NCBI GenBank assembly: GCA_964475955.1
Contig: CAYYZY010000051.1
Span: forward strand, 1 to 43,398
Length of the DNA: 43,398 nt
Reading direction: 5' to 3'
From: DATKZH01 sp964475955
GTDB taxonomy: Bacteria > Planctomycetota > Planctomycetia > Pirellulales > Thermoguttaceae
Part shown: piece by piece, positions 1-9,713 of the stretch
How positions within the stretch are numbered: position 1 is the stretch's first letter
How the letters are laid out: every line of letters starts with the position of its first letter
Position numbers and translations under genes: made by a program
The notes under the pieces: generated by a model
The model's input: the letters and a program-made list of their open reading frames with translations, nothing else
Told to the model about the DNA's origin: nothing
The model's database searches: none

Positions 1-164
1 GTCAAGCTCTCGGAGTGGTGCGTAACGACGCCGGTTGACTCTGTACGGATGGGTTCTGGTCCGTGCCGCGCCTTCCGTTGCCGCGCAACACCGACGGATT
101 TGCGACTCGATTCACAAGAGAAAGCAGGGCACTTCCGTTAAATCGATCGGTGCCACTGGGGGGC

Positions 165-467
165 CTACGGGCCGTGCGGCTCGGGCATCCGGAGCACGGA
201 GTACTGCTCGAAGAGGTCGCCGTACGTCGCGCGTCGTTCGGGGCCGAGGTCGAGCCGGACGAGCTTCCAGCCTCCCTGGCCGACCGGCGTCTCGTAGACT
301 TCGGCGACCGCGCCTTTGCGCGGTCCGGCCAGGATTCGTACGCGGTCGCCCACCCGGAAGGGCGCGCCGTTGTATCGGCTGCAAAGGGGCCGCACGACCG
401 GCCAGAAGCAGAACATGCCGTCCCGCCGGGGTCCTTCCGCGTGTTCCGACACGTCCGGATCGTTCAT
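165..467 (-). CDS. small KOW-like domain protein
   Basis: A 100-residue soluble protein read from the ATG at 467. The same frame is open upstream to 620, but that extension is Arg/Gly-rich and unlike a protein start. Residues 37-57 have the pattern of a KOW motif (FRVGDRVRILAGPRKG, then V-A-E-V), the short beta module found in NusG and some ribosomal proteins that binds RNA or protein. The rest, including a Trp/Cys-containing stretch at 19-29, matches nothing I recognise. No strong ribosome binding site is visible, no membrane segment is present, and no neighbour hints at a role. A nucleic-acid or ribosome-linked role is possible from the motif alone. Confidence 0.5.
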   Translation of the reverse strand: MNDPDVSEHAEGPRRDGMFCFWPVVRPLCSRYNGAPFRVGDRVRILAGPRKGAVAEVYETPVGQGGWKLVRLDLGPERRATYGDLFEQYSVLRMPEPHGP

Positions 468-1018
468 GATCGATTCGCCGGGCCCGACGATCGACCGCTG
501 TCTTACTACCTCGAAATGGTGGCGGATGTCCAGCCGTTGGAGCCGGGTGCTCCCGCTCGGGCGCCCGTGATCGAAGCGCTGACAAGCGGAACCCCCTCCA
601 CAGAGTTGCACAATACCCACTCACAAGTCCCATTTGTTCGCTTTTTTGGCCGATTCTGGCCTTCTGCCTGCCAGAATCGCGGGTAGAGAAGCGGATTAAG
701 TTAGGGGCGCTTCCCGGGGTCGTTGGCTCGGGCAGGAAGAACCGTTTTGGGTGGCTTGCGGTTGACCCTGCCGGCTAGCCGCGGGTTGGGGCCGCGGACT
801 TCCGGCTGGCGGAAGAAACCGGGAAGTTTTGGGTTGCACAGGGAGTTTGGCGAAACAATAATATACGGGCATTTCGGGGAATTCAGCGAATACATTGGCC
901 GATCGCAGTTCGATCGGCCCGGGCCGGCACGGTGACCGGCGAACCGGAAGACGCCAGGACTTTCGCCCCCGCGGCCCGTTTTCGACGACGCATCGACAAG
1001 CGACCAAGGAGAAGCTCC
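468..1018. other. intergenic region between divergent genes
   Basis: No convincing gene is seen. A perfect 10-bp palindrome, cggctagccg, lies at 772-781. TTGCAC at 834-839 and TAATAT at 859-864 form a weak sigma-70-like pair with a long 19-bp spacer, in an AT-richer patch (855-865) that stands out from the GC-rich surroundings. It may drive the PEP-CTERM gene that starts at 1019. Confidence 0.35.
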
Positions 1019-1708
1019 GTGAAGATGCCGCGAACAGTAGGCGTGCGAGCAAACGCCCCAATCACCGCTTGCATTGCGATGGCCATCGCGCTGTGCCAGT
1101 TCGGGCCCTTCTCGCCGCAGGCGGAGGGTTCGCTGAATCTCAAACTGAATGATGCGCCGGAGATTTACTCATCGGGCATCGCCGTCACGTACAATCCGAG
1201 TAGCACCCCGTCTTTCACGGCCAGCGGCATTGCCGGGCAGTTGGACAGCGGCGACGCGATCCCCGATACAATCACAGACGGCGGGTTTGACCTTAGCGCC
1301 CAGATCACCACGTCGGGAGAGCTGATTGACGGGTCTCTCACCATCTCTGGGACCGTGATGGGCGTCACAGGAACGTTGCTGAGCGGGAACCTCGCGAGGT
1401 TCGGGTACGGCGCCGCTGGTGGACCGCTGGAGTTTGTCTTCGATGTCGAAGGTGGCGAATTATCCGCTCTTTTCGGTGACGGTGCCTATCCCGGAGGTGT
1501 GATACTCCACGACAAGGCTTTCTCCGGCAGTTTTGATACGGCGTTCACCCATGGCTTCGCGACATCGGATACTGGGGTGATCCCTGAGCCCGGTTCAGTC
1601 TTGGTCTGGTCCTTGCTCGGGGCAGTGGCCGTCGTCCTCGGTTGCTGGCGACGTCGCTGGCGGCAGTCATCATGGGGGCGAGTTCGTGGCGACATCAGGG
1701 GCTCCTGA
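1019..1708 (+). CDS. PEP-CTERM sorting-domain protein
   Basis: A 229-residue exported protein. The GTG at 1019 is preferred because AAGGAG at 1006-1011 sits 7 bases before it; the ATG at 1025 is the alternative. A hydrophobic segment near residues 15-30 serves as signal peptide. The middle is a Ser/Thr/Gly-rich, beta-type secreted domain of unknown function. The C-terminus carries the tripartite exosortase signal: PEP at 189-191, a hydrophobic helix at about 193-209, and an Arg cluster at 211-213. In known systems exosortase cuts at PEP and hands the protein to the envelope or matrix. The tail after the Arg cluster is about 15 residues longer than usual. No exosortase gene is present in the window. 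It lies 249 bp before another surface-protein gene. Confidence 0.8.
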   Translation: MKMPRTVGVRANAPITACIAMAIALCQFGPFSPQAEGSLNLKLNDAPEIYSSGIAVTYNPSSTPSFTASGIAGQLDSGDAIPDTITDGGFDLSAQITTSGELIDGSLTISGTVMGVTGTLLSGNLARFGYGAAGGPLEFVFDVEGGELSALFGDGAYPGGVILHDKAFSGSFDTAFTHGFATSDTGVIPEPGSVLVWSLLGAVAVVLGCWRRRWRQSSWGRVRGDIRGS

Positions 1709-1957
1709 CCGGCGCAGGCCCGTCCGACGAGCCACACGTGAGATCTCCTGAGGGGGTGAGGAGGCAAATCCACAGTGTTGAGTCGCTGCTGAGTGCAGTT
1801 GCGACCGCGTTGTTGCACAGTGTAGCGTTCGATTGCGCCGACTGGGCCTTCCGGCAACACCGGGCAGGGCGGCGAGCAGCCTCATCTCAAGCACGCGCCT
1901 AGCGAGACCCGTGAATCGTTCTGCGCCAGCTTTGATTCCGCAACTAGGGAAGACAGC

Positions 1958-4426
1958 ATGAGCCCCGTAACTCGCAAAGCCCCGAAGGGCGAGTGGCGAC
2001 GCAGGCGATGGCCCAACCCGAGAACGCACAGAAGTCGGAGACTGACCCTTGAGCCACTCGAGGATCGGCGTCTTCTGGCCCTCCTCTGGGACCCTCCGGT
2101 GTACGAGCTTCCGGTTATTGCCTATGACACGCGCGGAGTAATCGGCTACGACAGCAGTTCCGGGGACCTCGATGTCGACAACGCATTGGCCGTGCAGTTT
2201 TACGGAACGGGCACGTCGGTAACGGGGACGGACCGCACGGTCGACATTCAAATCCAGTTGGACAGTTCCGGCGCCCTGGTCGAAGGTGCGCCAGGGCACT
2301 TGTTGGTGAAGGGTGATATCGACGCCGACGGCGATGGAGACATCGACTTCGATGGTGACGGTGCGCCCGCAACGGGTAGTCTCGACGAGAACGCTGTGAT
2401 TGACGGCGCGCTGCTGACTGGTGAGATCCTGGAATTCGGCTTCAAGGACTTGGGCGGCGCGTCGACCACGGACTACTACGACTTTCGGTTCCGAGCAACG
2501 GGTGGCGCGCTGAGGGACGTGTATTTCGTCGGCAAGGACATCGCCGTAGAAGTCAACAGCGAGTCGTCGGACTTCGCCGGTGACTTCACGACCGATTTCG
2601 GAGGCCGTGCCAAAGGGAACATCTGGCCGATTGAAGCGACGCCGACGCCGCCCCAACTGCCGGGCGTGGACATCGAGAAATACGTGAAGCCGTTCGACGA
2701 GGGCGGCGGCGAGGGGCTGACGCCCGGCTACTGGAAGCAGTCGCAGCACTTCGATGAGTGGAGCGAGCCTTACGACCCGGGCGACAGCTACAACGAGACG
2801 TTCGGCCTTGAAGCGGACGCTCAAGACGACCCGGACCTGACCTTGCTCGGCGCGCTGGAGCGCGGCGGGGGCGAGGAGAATGCGCTGGGGAGGCACGCCA
2901 TGGCGGCCCTTCTCAACGCGGCCCACCCGGGCGTCGATTACGCCTTCTCCACCGCGGAAATCGTCGACATGGTGCAGGGGGCGTACGCCACGGGCGAGTT
3001 CGAAGCCGTCAAGGACCAGCTCGAACCGGAGAACGAACTCGGGGCCGACCTCAGCGACGCGCCGAGCAGCAGCGACACGGCCGGCTCCGAGTACGGCGTC
3101 GACGCCGACCAGGCGCCGGGGCTGGTCGTCGAGGTGGGAAGCCGCGTGCAGTTCACCTACGTGGTGACCAACCCGAACGCCGACGTCTCTCTTCAGAACG
3201 TGACGGTCAAGGACGACAACGGCAGCCCGGGCGATACTTCGGACGACTTCCACCCCACGCCGGTCCTGGAAGACGGGCACAACGTGGGAGACACCGACGG
3301 CGACGGGCAGCTCGATCCGGGCGAGCAGTGGTTGTACACCCACGTCTCCGAGCCCGTCACGGCGGGACAGCACTCGAACCTAGCCAAAGTCGACGCCCAG
3401 GCGGGCAGCCAGACCGTGTCCGACGAGGACCCGGCCCACTGGAGCGGCGTGAGCGAGGGATCGACCATCCAGGGAATGGTCTGGGAGGACGCCGACGACG
3501 ACGGGGCAATCGACGTCGACGAGCAGGCGATCCAGGGCGTCGCCGTGGAGCTGACGGGAACCGATTACCAAGGCAACCCGGTGCACCAGGCGACCGTGAC
3601 CGATTCCGACGGCGTCTACCTGTTCCTGGGCGTCCAGCCCAGCAACGCCGACGGCTACACGATTCACGAGTCGCAGCCCGCCGGTTACGAGGACGGCCAG
3701 GACGTGCTGGGGACCGTTGCCGGCGAGCCGATGGGGGACGATTCGGTCAACGACACGTTCTCCGGCATCGTGATCGAAACCGGCGAGCACGGAGAGAACT
3801 ACAACTTCGGCGAACTTCCCACCACCGCGACACAGGACTTCGTGCACCAGGGCCAAACGGCCACCATCGGCTACTGGCAGAACAAAAACGGGCAGGCGCT
3901 GATCAAGTCGCTCAACGGCGGCGGGAAATCGACGGCGCTGGGTGAGTGGCTGGCCGGCAACTTTGAAAATCTGTACGGCGATCTCGAGGGCATGACCAAT
4001 GCCGACGTGGCCGAATCCTACAAGAAAATGTTCCGGGGCAAGAAGAAGTCGAAGACCGACGGCCCGGCCAAGCTCGACCCGCAGGTGATGGCCGTGGCGC
4101 TGGCCGTCTACGTGACCGATACCGGCCTGGCGGACGGCGACTACGGCGCGTCTTACGGCTTCGACGTGAACGACTCGGGCGTGGGCGCGTCGTACTTCGA
4201 CGTTGACGCGGCCGTGGGGGCCGGCACGGCCGAGACCCTGTTCGGGCCCGATGCCGATTCCGTCATGTCGGTGATGGACATCTTGCGGGAGACGGACGAG
4301 AGGTCCCTAAACGGGGTCGTCTTCGAAGACGACGGCGACGGCCAGATCGAAGCCGACGAGGCACTGATGCGATTCCTGGCCAACGAGCTATTCACCGCCA
4401 TCAACGAGAGCGGGGACATCGGCTGA
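1958..4426 (+). CDS. LEPR-XLL surface protein with SdrD-B-like domain, EF-hand-like loops and two GYW modules
   Basis: An 822-residue acidic protein. The ATG at 1958 is 7 bases after AGGGA. The basic N-terminus leads into LEPLEDRRLL (31-40), the LEPR-XLL sorting motif typical of planctomycete surface proteins. A helical module opens with TPGYWK (255-260) and includes GRHAMAALLN (311-320). A DUF11-like repeat follows at about 389-485 and an SdrD-B-like fold at about 503-620. A second GYW module begins at 638. Perfect 12-residue EF-hand-type loops occur at 445-456 and 511-522, with a close one at 790-801 and an Asp-rich stretch at 121-135, so calcium binding is likely. No dockerin pair, PEP-CTERM tail or LPXTG is seen. 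A role in the cell surface or matrix is inferred. It is convergent with the TPR gene, 55 bp away. Confidence 0.8.
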   Translation: MSPVTRKAPKGEWRRRRWPNPRTHRSRRLTLEPLEDRRLLALLWDPPVYELPVIAYDTRGVIGYDSSSGDLDVDNALAVQFYGTGTSVTGTDRTVDIQIQLDSSGALVEGAPGHLLVKGDIDADGDGDIDFDGDGAPATGSLDENAVIDGALLTGEILEFGFKDLGGASTTDYYDFRFRATGGALRDVYFVGKDIAVEVNSESSDFAGDFTTDFGGRAKGNIWPIEATPTPPQLPGVDIEKYVKPFDEGGGEGLTPGYWKQSQHFDEWSEPYDPGDSYNETFGLEADAQDDPDLTLLGALERGGGEENALGRHAMAALLNAAHPGVDYAFSTAEIVDMVQGAYATGEFEAVKDQLEPENELGADLSDAPSSSDTAGSEYGVDADQAPGLVVEVGSRVQFTYVVTNPNADVSLQNVTVKDDNGSPGDTSDDFHPTPVLEDGHNVGDTDGDGQLDPGEQWLYTHVSEPVTAGQHSNLAKVDAQAGSQTVSDEDPAHWSGVSEGSTIQGMVWEDADDDGAIDVDEQAIQGVAVELTGTDYQGNPVHQATVTDSDGVYLFLGVQPSNADGYTIHESQPAGYEDGQDVLGTVAGEPMGDDSVNDTFSGIVIETGEHGENYNFGELPTTATQDFVHQGQTATIGYWQNKNGQALIKSLNGGGKSTALGEWLAGNFENLYGDLEGMTNADVAESYKKMFRGKKKSKTDGPAKLDPQVMAVALAVYVTDTGLADGDYGASYGFDVNDSGVGASYFDVDAAVGAGTAETLFGPDADSVMSVMDILRETDERSLNGVVFEDDGDGQIEADEALMRFLANELFTAINESGDIG

Positions 4427-4481
4427 GCGGCGGGCGGAGGGACTCCTGGATCACCGCGCGACTTGCCTTGTCGGGATAGAG

Positions 4482-7400
4482 CTAAGGTCCCAGCTTCGCC
4501 TCCAGCTCCGCCAGGAGCTTCCGATCGGTGGCCGTGAGGGTCTTGCCGGCCAGGTTGCCTTCGCGGGCCTTGGCCAACGCGGCGCGGGCCTGGTCGGATT
4601 CGCCTGCGCGCTGGTAGGCCAGGGCGAGGTGGAAGAGGTATCGCGGGTCGGAGGCCATCGAGGAAGCCTCCTCGAGCACTTCGACGGCCCGGCGCGCGTT
4701 GCCTTCGAGCAGGAGGATCGTGCCCCGGGTGTCCAGAAGCGCCGCCCGGGGGCCCGCGATGGCGATCGCCCTGTCGACGTAGGCCAGCGCGTCGTCGCGC
4801 CGGGCAGGCCGTTCGGCCAGGATCGTGGCCAGGTTGTTCAGCACGGAGACGTCCTGCGGCTTCTGCTGAAGGACCGACTCGTAGAGCCGAACGGCCTCAT
4901 CGTTTCGTCCCTCCAGGCAACGGACGTAGGCCAGGGAGGTGAGCAACTCGACGTCGTCCGGGTGTTTCTCGACGGCCTCGGCCAAGAGCGGTTCGGCGCG
5001 CCGGAAGTCCGCTTCCGTGGGCTGCGCCGCCGCCAGCGCCCTGACGAGCACGACCGCGGGGCGCGCCGAGTCGTCCGATTCGGCCGCTCGGGCGCACGCC
5101 TGGATCGCCTCGTCGATCCGCCCTCGGCGCGCGGCGGCCGTGGCCAGCGGCTCGTACGCGTTCGGGTCGAGGTCGGCGAGCAGGCCGTACCACTGTTGGG
5201 CCTGGCCGTGCTCCTCGACGGCGGAGCAGAGGTCGCCCAAGCCGCGGTAGAGGTCGGCCTTCCGTTCGGGGCTTTCGCCCGCGTCGGCCAGCAGGTCCTC
5301 CGCGAGCCCGTCGACGAGCGGCTCGATCTCCGCCGCTCGATCTTCGGCGCGGAGAAGCCGCGCCCGCAATCGCGCGGCGTCGAGAGCGAGGCGCACTCGG
5401 GCTTCGGCGAAGCGATCGGGGGCCGTCTTTTCCAGCTTGGCCAGCCACTTGGGCAGGACGCCGTCGAGGCGCGTGAGCCATCGACCGGCGTCGTAGAGGC
5501 GTTCGTGGCGGAGGAGGAAATCGACGTAGGCGACCAGGTGGGCGGGCTCGGGGTCGGCGCACTCGGCGAGTGCCGCGTACTCCCGGTCGGCTGCGTACGG
5601 TTTGTCCTCCCACTCGTAGAGGCTCGCCAGCAGAAGATGGTCTTGAGGGACCACCGTCTCCTGGTCCCGCACCAAACGCTCGACCAGGCGCTTCGCCTCG
5701 GCGAGGTTCTCCTTGCCCCCGCGCTGGACCAGCAACTGCGCCTCCAGGCGGCGATCGGCGGCGGAAGGCTCGTCGGCGGACCCGTCCTGGCGAAGGAGGG
5801 CCTGCGCCTCCTTCCATCGCTTGAGTCCGCCGCGTGAAGCCAGCAGCCGGGCGAGGTTTCGCCGCACCTCGCGGTCGTCCGGCGCCAATCGAAGCGCCCG
5901 GCGCAACGCCTCTTCGGCCCCTTGCGGATCGCTTTCGAAGAGGAGGGCGCCCAGCCGTTTTTGAACGGCGACGTCGTTCGGCGCGAGGTCTTCGAGCTGG
6001 CGATAGTAGGTCTCGGCGGCTTCCCGATCGCCGATGCGCCGGTAGCCGCCGGCCAGCGCCAGCGCGCGCTGGCCATCGGAGAGCGCGCACTCTTCGGCCA
6101 GCCGCTCGAGGGTCTCTCGCGCCTGATCGAGCCGGCCGGTGTCGACGTAGAACGTGAACAGGGCGTCGAAAGCGCGCCGGTCGTCGGGCGCCAGGCGCAC
6201 GGCTTCCCGCAGTGCGGCTTCGGCCCGGTCGGTCTGGCCGTCTCCGAGAAGCATCTGGCCGAGCCAGATCCGCGCCATCGGGTCGTCGGGCCGGTTCTCG
6301 ACGCCGCGCCGCGCGGCCTCCAGGGCGCGGGCCCGGTCTCCCAGCCGCGCGGCCACGTGGACGTCGAGGGCGGAAAGCGCCTGAGAGGCGGGCACCGCGG
6401 TTCGAATGCGCGAGAGATACTTGGAGGCCTTCTCGAAACGCTCCTTCGCGTAGAGCAGCGCGAGCAACCGCTCGTACACCGCCACGCGCCGCTCGCCAAG
6501 CTGGATCGCCTTTTCGTACGCGGCGATCGCGCGCCCCGAACGGCCAAGGCGCTCGCAAAGGCGTCCCTCCAGCGTGTAGCCCGCCGGCCAGGTATGCCGC
6601 CGCCGCTGCAGGTCGGCTCGGAGCTCGTCGACCACGGCGAGGCGGGGATCGTCGGGCCCCCGGGCCTGGGCGAGCAGCCGTCGGGCGCGTGCGTGGCGCC
6701 AATAGGAGCCGTCCGGTCCTTCCAGCTCGCGCAGCGAATCCTCCCAGCGGGCCGCCGCTTCGAGGTCGCCCCGCTCCAGCGCCAACTCGGCCAACTGCCA
6801 CACCAGGCCGACGTCGTCGGGCCAGCGCTCGTGAAGCTCCACGAGTTGCCCGTACGCTTCCTCCAACTCCCCCGCATCGAGGTGCAGTTGGAGCACGGCA
6901 CGTTGGAGGTCCTGGTGGGCCGCCTCGGGCAGCGTTTCGATCCCCGCTTCCAGCACCCGGCGCGCCTTCTCGTACTGTCTGCGATTCGCGTAGAGCCGGG
7001 CCCGAAGGAGGCAGGCCGTGGCCGACGGGCCGGCTAGGCGGTCGACTTGGTCGATGACGCGATCGGCGTCGGCCGACAGGCCCAACCCCTCGTAGAGGAG
7101 GACCAGCGCGCGCAGAAGGGGCTGCGCGTCGGGCATTTGGGCTTCGAGTTCGTGCAACAGGTCGGCCGCCTCGCGCAGCGCGGGCTGCTCTTGGCCGGTT
7201 CCTTCCGCCTTGACGACCGTCGACTCGGCCTCGAGCAGCGTCAGCCGCCACGGCTCGGCCAGCGACTCGCTCGCGGCTTGGGCCCGGCCGAGCGCCTCGT
7301 CAAACGGCTTCCAGTCCCGCTCCGCGAACGGAAGCCCCCTTTGGAGCTCGAACCGCGCCCGGGCCAGGGCGAGCCAGATTCCCGCACGATCCTCCAGGGC

Positions 7401-9140
7401 GAGGGCCGCTTCGTAGCAGGGGATCGCCATGGCCGGCAGGCCGGCCATGGTCCACGAATCGGCGGCCGAGAGCAGGGTTCGCGCTTTGGCCGCGGGCGAC
7501 CGCTCGGCCGGTTCCAGCCTGGCGGCCTGCTGGCGAGCGTTCGCCGCCAGGTCCCATTCGCCCCGGTCGGCGTAGATGGCTCCCAGCAGTTGCCAGGCCT
7601 GCCGCGCTTGAGCCCGCTCCAAATCGGACACCTCGGAGGATTCGCGGACGAGCGTCGCCCGCTTGAGTAGCGGGACCGCCTCGACCTCGCGCCCCTGTCC
7701 GACGAGCCACTCCCCGCGCAGCAGGGCCTTCAAATTGCCGAGCCATCGTTGGCCGTCGCGGTTCAACTGCGGCGACAGCTCCGCGGTGACGCGGCTCAAG
7801 GCTTTCAGGTGCTCTTCGGCCTCGGCGAAACGCCTCTCGGCGATCAAGGTCTCCGCCAAACGCGTGTGGAGCGTCAGGCTTTGCCCCTCGCAGGCGGCCA
7901 GGCCGCGCCGCCAGGCTTCGACCGCCTCGTCGGCCCGGCCCCGCGCCCGAAGCACGTTCCCCAGGCTCACGTATCCCCGCTCGTCGCTGCGGGCGGCTTC
8001 GATCGCCCGGCGGGCGAACTCGCAGGCCGAGTCGTACTTGGCCTCGACGTCGTCCGGCGCCGCCTCCCGGGCTCGCATGCGATCGGCTTCGCTTCGAGCG
8101 TCGTGTGCCGCCGCGAGCAGCACCTCCAGGTCGTCCGGCCCGAATCGAAGCGCTTGGGCCAGGTCTTCCTGCGCGCCGGGCAAACCGTACTCGGTTCGAT
8201 ACCGGTATCGCGCCAGCAGGGCCTCCGGCCCCTCGGGATTAGCCGCCACCATGTCGTCCACCAGCGTGTCGGCCTTGGCGGCCAGCGCGGCGCGCCGCCC
8301 GTCGGTGAGATGGTCGTTGCCGTCGATGAGAAGCTGCGGCTCTTCGCGATAGATCCGAGCCAACACGGTCGACAACGACACGTCGCCCCGGTTCAGCGCG
8401 GCGGCCCGCTCGAACTGCTCGTCGAGCGGAGGGTGGCCGGAAGACCTGCCCACGAACGCGCCGTCTTGGACCTGCCGATGGATCGCCAGCACCCACAGCC
8501 GGGCCCCCCGGACGTCCTTCCAGATTTCGGGGTAATCAACCCACCAGAGCCCTTTGGGGCGATCGGCGGGAAGACCGGGGGACGCCCGGCGCAGCGTGCG
8601 CCAGGCCTCCTCCGGATCGGCCGGCTCGAGCAGCAACAGGGCTTCCCGTTCGGCCGCGGCCGAGTATCCCTGCTGCACCGAGCTCAGCTCGATCAAGAGC
8701 TCCGCCAGCCGGGTCCGCACGTCGGCCGTGAGTTCGGCCGACGCGGCTCCGCCTTCGGAGGCCAACGATCCGATCGCCTGGTAGTACCGCGCGACGGCCC
8801 GCGTCTTCCCACGCAGCGTCTCGGCCGAACGCTCCATCGCCTCGGCCAGGCGCGCGGCGGCGCGCCCGTCCTTTGGGCGCAGCCGCAAGTAATTGTGCAG
8901 GCACTGCCCCGCTTCCTCCCACTGCCGGGTCTGCTCGAGGGCCTCGGCCCGGCGCAGCAAGGCGTCGGCGATCCGGTCCGACTGGTGGCAGCGCCAGAAG
9001 TAGGCGGCCGCGCCCAGAGCGACGACGGCCACGAGACTCCCTGCGATCACCGGGATATTGACGACCTCGCGGGTCGCCCGCCGGGAGCCCCGCTCTTCCC
9101 CGTCGCACGGCCCACCGCCGGCTGGGTCGTGCTGCGTCAT
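4482..9140 (-). CDS. giant membrane-anchored TPR-repeat protein
   Basis: A 1552-residue protein. A short charged N-terminus (1-26) precedes one transmembrane helix at about 27-49. The remainder is a nearly continuous array of helical 34-residue TPR-type units rich in Ala, Leu, Arg and Glu, with recurring consensus pieces such as LAPDDRRAFDALF. The positive charges before the helix and the single membrane span suggest that the TPR solenoid faces the periplasm, where it would scaffold protein assemblies. Long TPR proteins near PEP-CTERM genes occur in exosortase-linked loci (PrsT type), but here the gene is only a neighbour and that link is inference. The start is supported by a GGGGAG motif 8 bases upstream, which lies beside a strong leader hairpin. 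No catalytic domain was recognised. Confidence 0.85.
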   Translation of the reverse strand: MTQHDPAGGGPCDGEERGSRRATREVVNIPVIAGSLVAVVALGAAAYFWRCHQSDRIADALLRRAEALEQTRQWEEAGQCLHNYLRLRPKDGRAAARLAEAMERSAETLRGKTRAVARYYQAIGSLASEGGAASAELTADVRTRLAELLIELSSVQQGYSAAAEREALLLLEPADPEEAWRTLRRASPGLPADRPKGLWWVDYPEIWKDVRGARLWVLAIHRQVQDGAFVGRSSGHPPLDEQFERAAALNRGDVSLSTVLARIYREEPQLLIDGNDHLTDGRRAALAAKADTLVDDMVAANPEGPEALLARYRYRTEYGLPGAQEDLAQALRFGPDDLEVLLAAAHDARSEADRMRAREAAPDDVEAKYDSACEFARRAIEAARSDERGYVSLGNVLRARGRADEAVEAWRRGLAACEGQSLTLHTRLAETLIAERRFAEAEEHLKALSRVTAELSPQLNRDGQRWLGNLKALLRGEWLVGQGREVEAVPLLKRATLVRESSEVSDLERAQARQAWQLLGAIYADRGEWDLAANARQQAARLEPAERSPAAKARTLLSAADSWTMAGLPAMAIPCYEAALALEDRAGIWLALARARFELQRGLPFAERDWKPFDEALGRAQAASESLAEPWRLTLLEAESTVVKAEGTGQEQPALREAADLLHELEAQMPDAQPLLRALVLLYEGLGLSADADRVIDQVDRLAGPSATACLLRARLYANRRQYEKARRVLEAGIETLPEAAHQDLQRAVLQLHLDAGELEEAYGQLVELHERWPDDVGLVWQLAELALERGDLEAAARWEDSLRELEGPDGSYWRHARARRLLAQARGPDDPRLAVVDELRADLQRRRHTWPAGYTLEGRLCERLGRSGRAIAAYEKAIQLGERRVAVYERLLALLYAKERFEKASKYLSRIRTAVPASQALSALDVHVAARLGDRARALEAARRGVENRPDDPMARIWLGQMLLGDGQTDRAEAALREAVRLAPDDRRAFDALFTFYVDTGRLDQARETLERLAEECALSDGQRALALAGGYRRIGDREAAETYYRQLEDLAPNDVAVQKRLGALLFESDPQGAEEALRRALRLAPDDREVRRNLARLLASRGGLKRWKEAQALLRQDGSADEPSAADRRLEAQLLVQRGGKENLAEAKRLVERLVRDQETVVPQDHLLLASLYEWEDKPYAADREYAALAECADPEPAHLVAYVDFLLRHERLYDAGRWLTRLDGVLPKWLAKLEKTAPDRFAEARVRLALDAARLRARLLRAEDRAAEIEPLVDGLAEDLLADAGESPERKADLYRGLGDLCSAVEEHGQAQQWYGLLADLDPNAYEPLATAAARRGRIDEAIQACARAAESDDSARPAVVLVRALAAAQPTEADFRRAEPLLAEAVEKHPDDVELLTSLAYVRCLEGRNDEAVRLYESVLQQKPQDVSVLNNLATILAERPARRDDALAYVDRAIAIAGPRAALLDTRGTILLLEGNARRAVEVLEEASSMASDPRYLFHLALAYQRAGESDQARAALAKAREGNLAGKTLTATDRKLLAELEAKLGP

Positions 9141-9147
9141 GACATGA

Positions 9148-9201
9148 CTCCCCCGCCCCCCCGCCGCTCACGTTCGTTCCCCCGGCCACGAGGCGGGGGG
9201 G
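9148..9201 (-). promoter_or_regulatory. G-tract hairpin in the leader of the TPR gene
   Basis: A perfect 10-bp inverted repeat pairs 9156-9165 (cccccccgcc) with 9192-9201 (ggcggggggg), with a 26-base loop. On the mRNA strand the second arm ends next to the GGGGAG ribosome binding site (complement of 9148-9153), 15 bases before the start codon. Three further G runs of at least five on the mRNA strand (9150-9154, 9156-9162, 9179-9183) also allow a quadruplex. Control of translation is inferred. Confidence 0.4.
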
Positions 9202-9713
9202 CCCATGCGAGGCTGACACGGCACCTTGGAACCGATGCGGGGGAGGTCATGGCACGGAAACCGCTGGGGGGCGGCGGCCCATCGTTTAGGGACGCAAACG
9301 GCGGCAGGAGACGCTGGTGCTTCACTCGGACGAGGCGTCCCCGGACTCTGCGGTGGGGGCGGGATCGCAACGGGGCAGCCCCCCTCGCCGGCATCGCCGA
9401 CGCCTCCGTTACAATGTACCACAGAATGGGCAATCCGTCGCCGGTCGGGCCTGCGCGTGCCGGCGACGTCGATCCCCTGGCTCCGGCGCGGAAGGGATTG
9501 CCGGTCGTGAGGCCTGTGAGGATCGTAGGCCGCGCGGGAGAGAACAGACGCGGCTTCGGGCAGGAGGGGGCCGACGGGCTTCCGGTCCGTACTCTTTGGG
9601 CCGGTTCTGCCGGGAGTTGTCTGCGCGAGTCGACCGTCCTCGGCGCGCACGCGGTTCGTCGCCTCGCACGGCGGCGCGTGCGGAAGCCGGTGAAGGGATG
9701 GAGGAAGCCGGCG
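9202..9713. other. gap without a supported gene
   Basis: This 512-base stretch lies between the TPR leader and the 3' end of the sulfatase gene. Open frames here are shadows without ribosome binding sites or recognisable domains. No clear promoter hexamer pair was found on the minus strand, although the promoter of the TPR gene should be here. I see no repeat of the dispersed families. Confidence 0.4.

Noticed and set aside
1709..1957. Open frame between the PEP-CTERM and LEPR-XLL genes (1642-1902)
   Set aside because: It overlaps the PEP-CTERM gene, lacks a ribosome binding site and shows no domain; the gap itself shows nothing else.
4427..4481. Possible bidirectional terminator between the surface-protein and TPR genes
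   Set aside because: No inverted repeat with convincing arms or T-run was found in the 55-base convergent gap.
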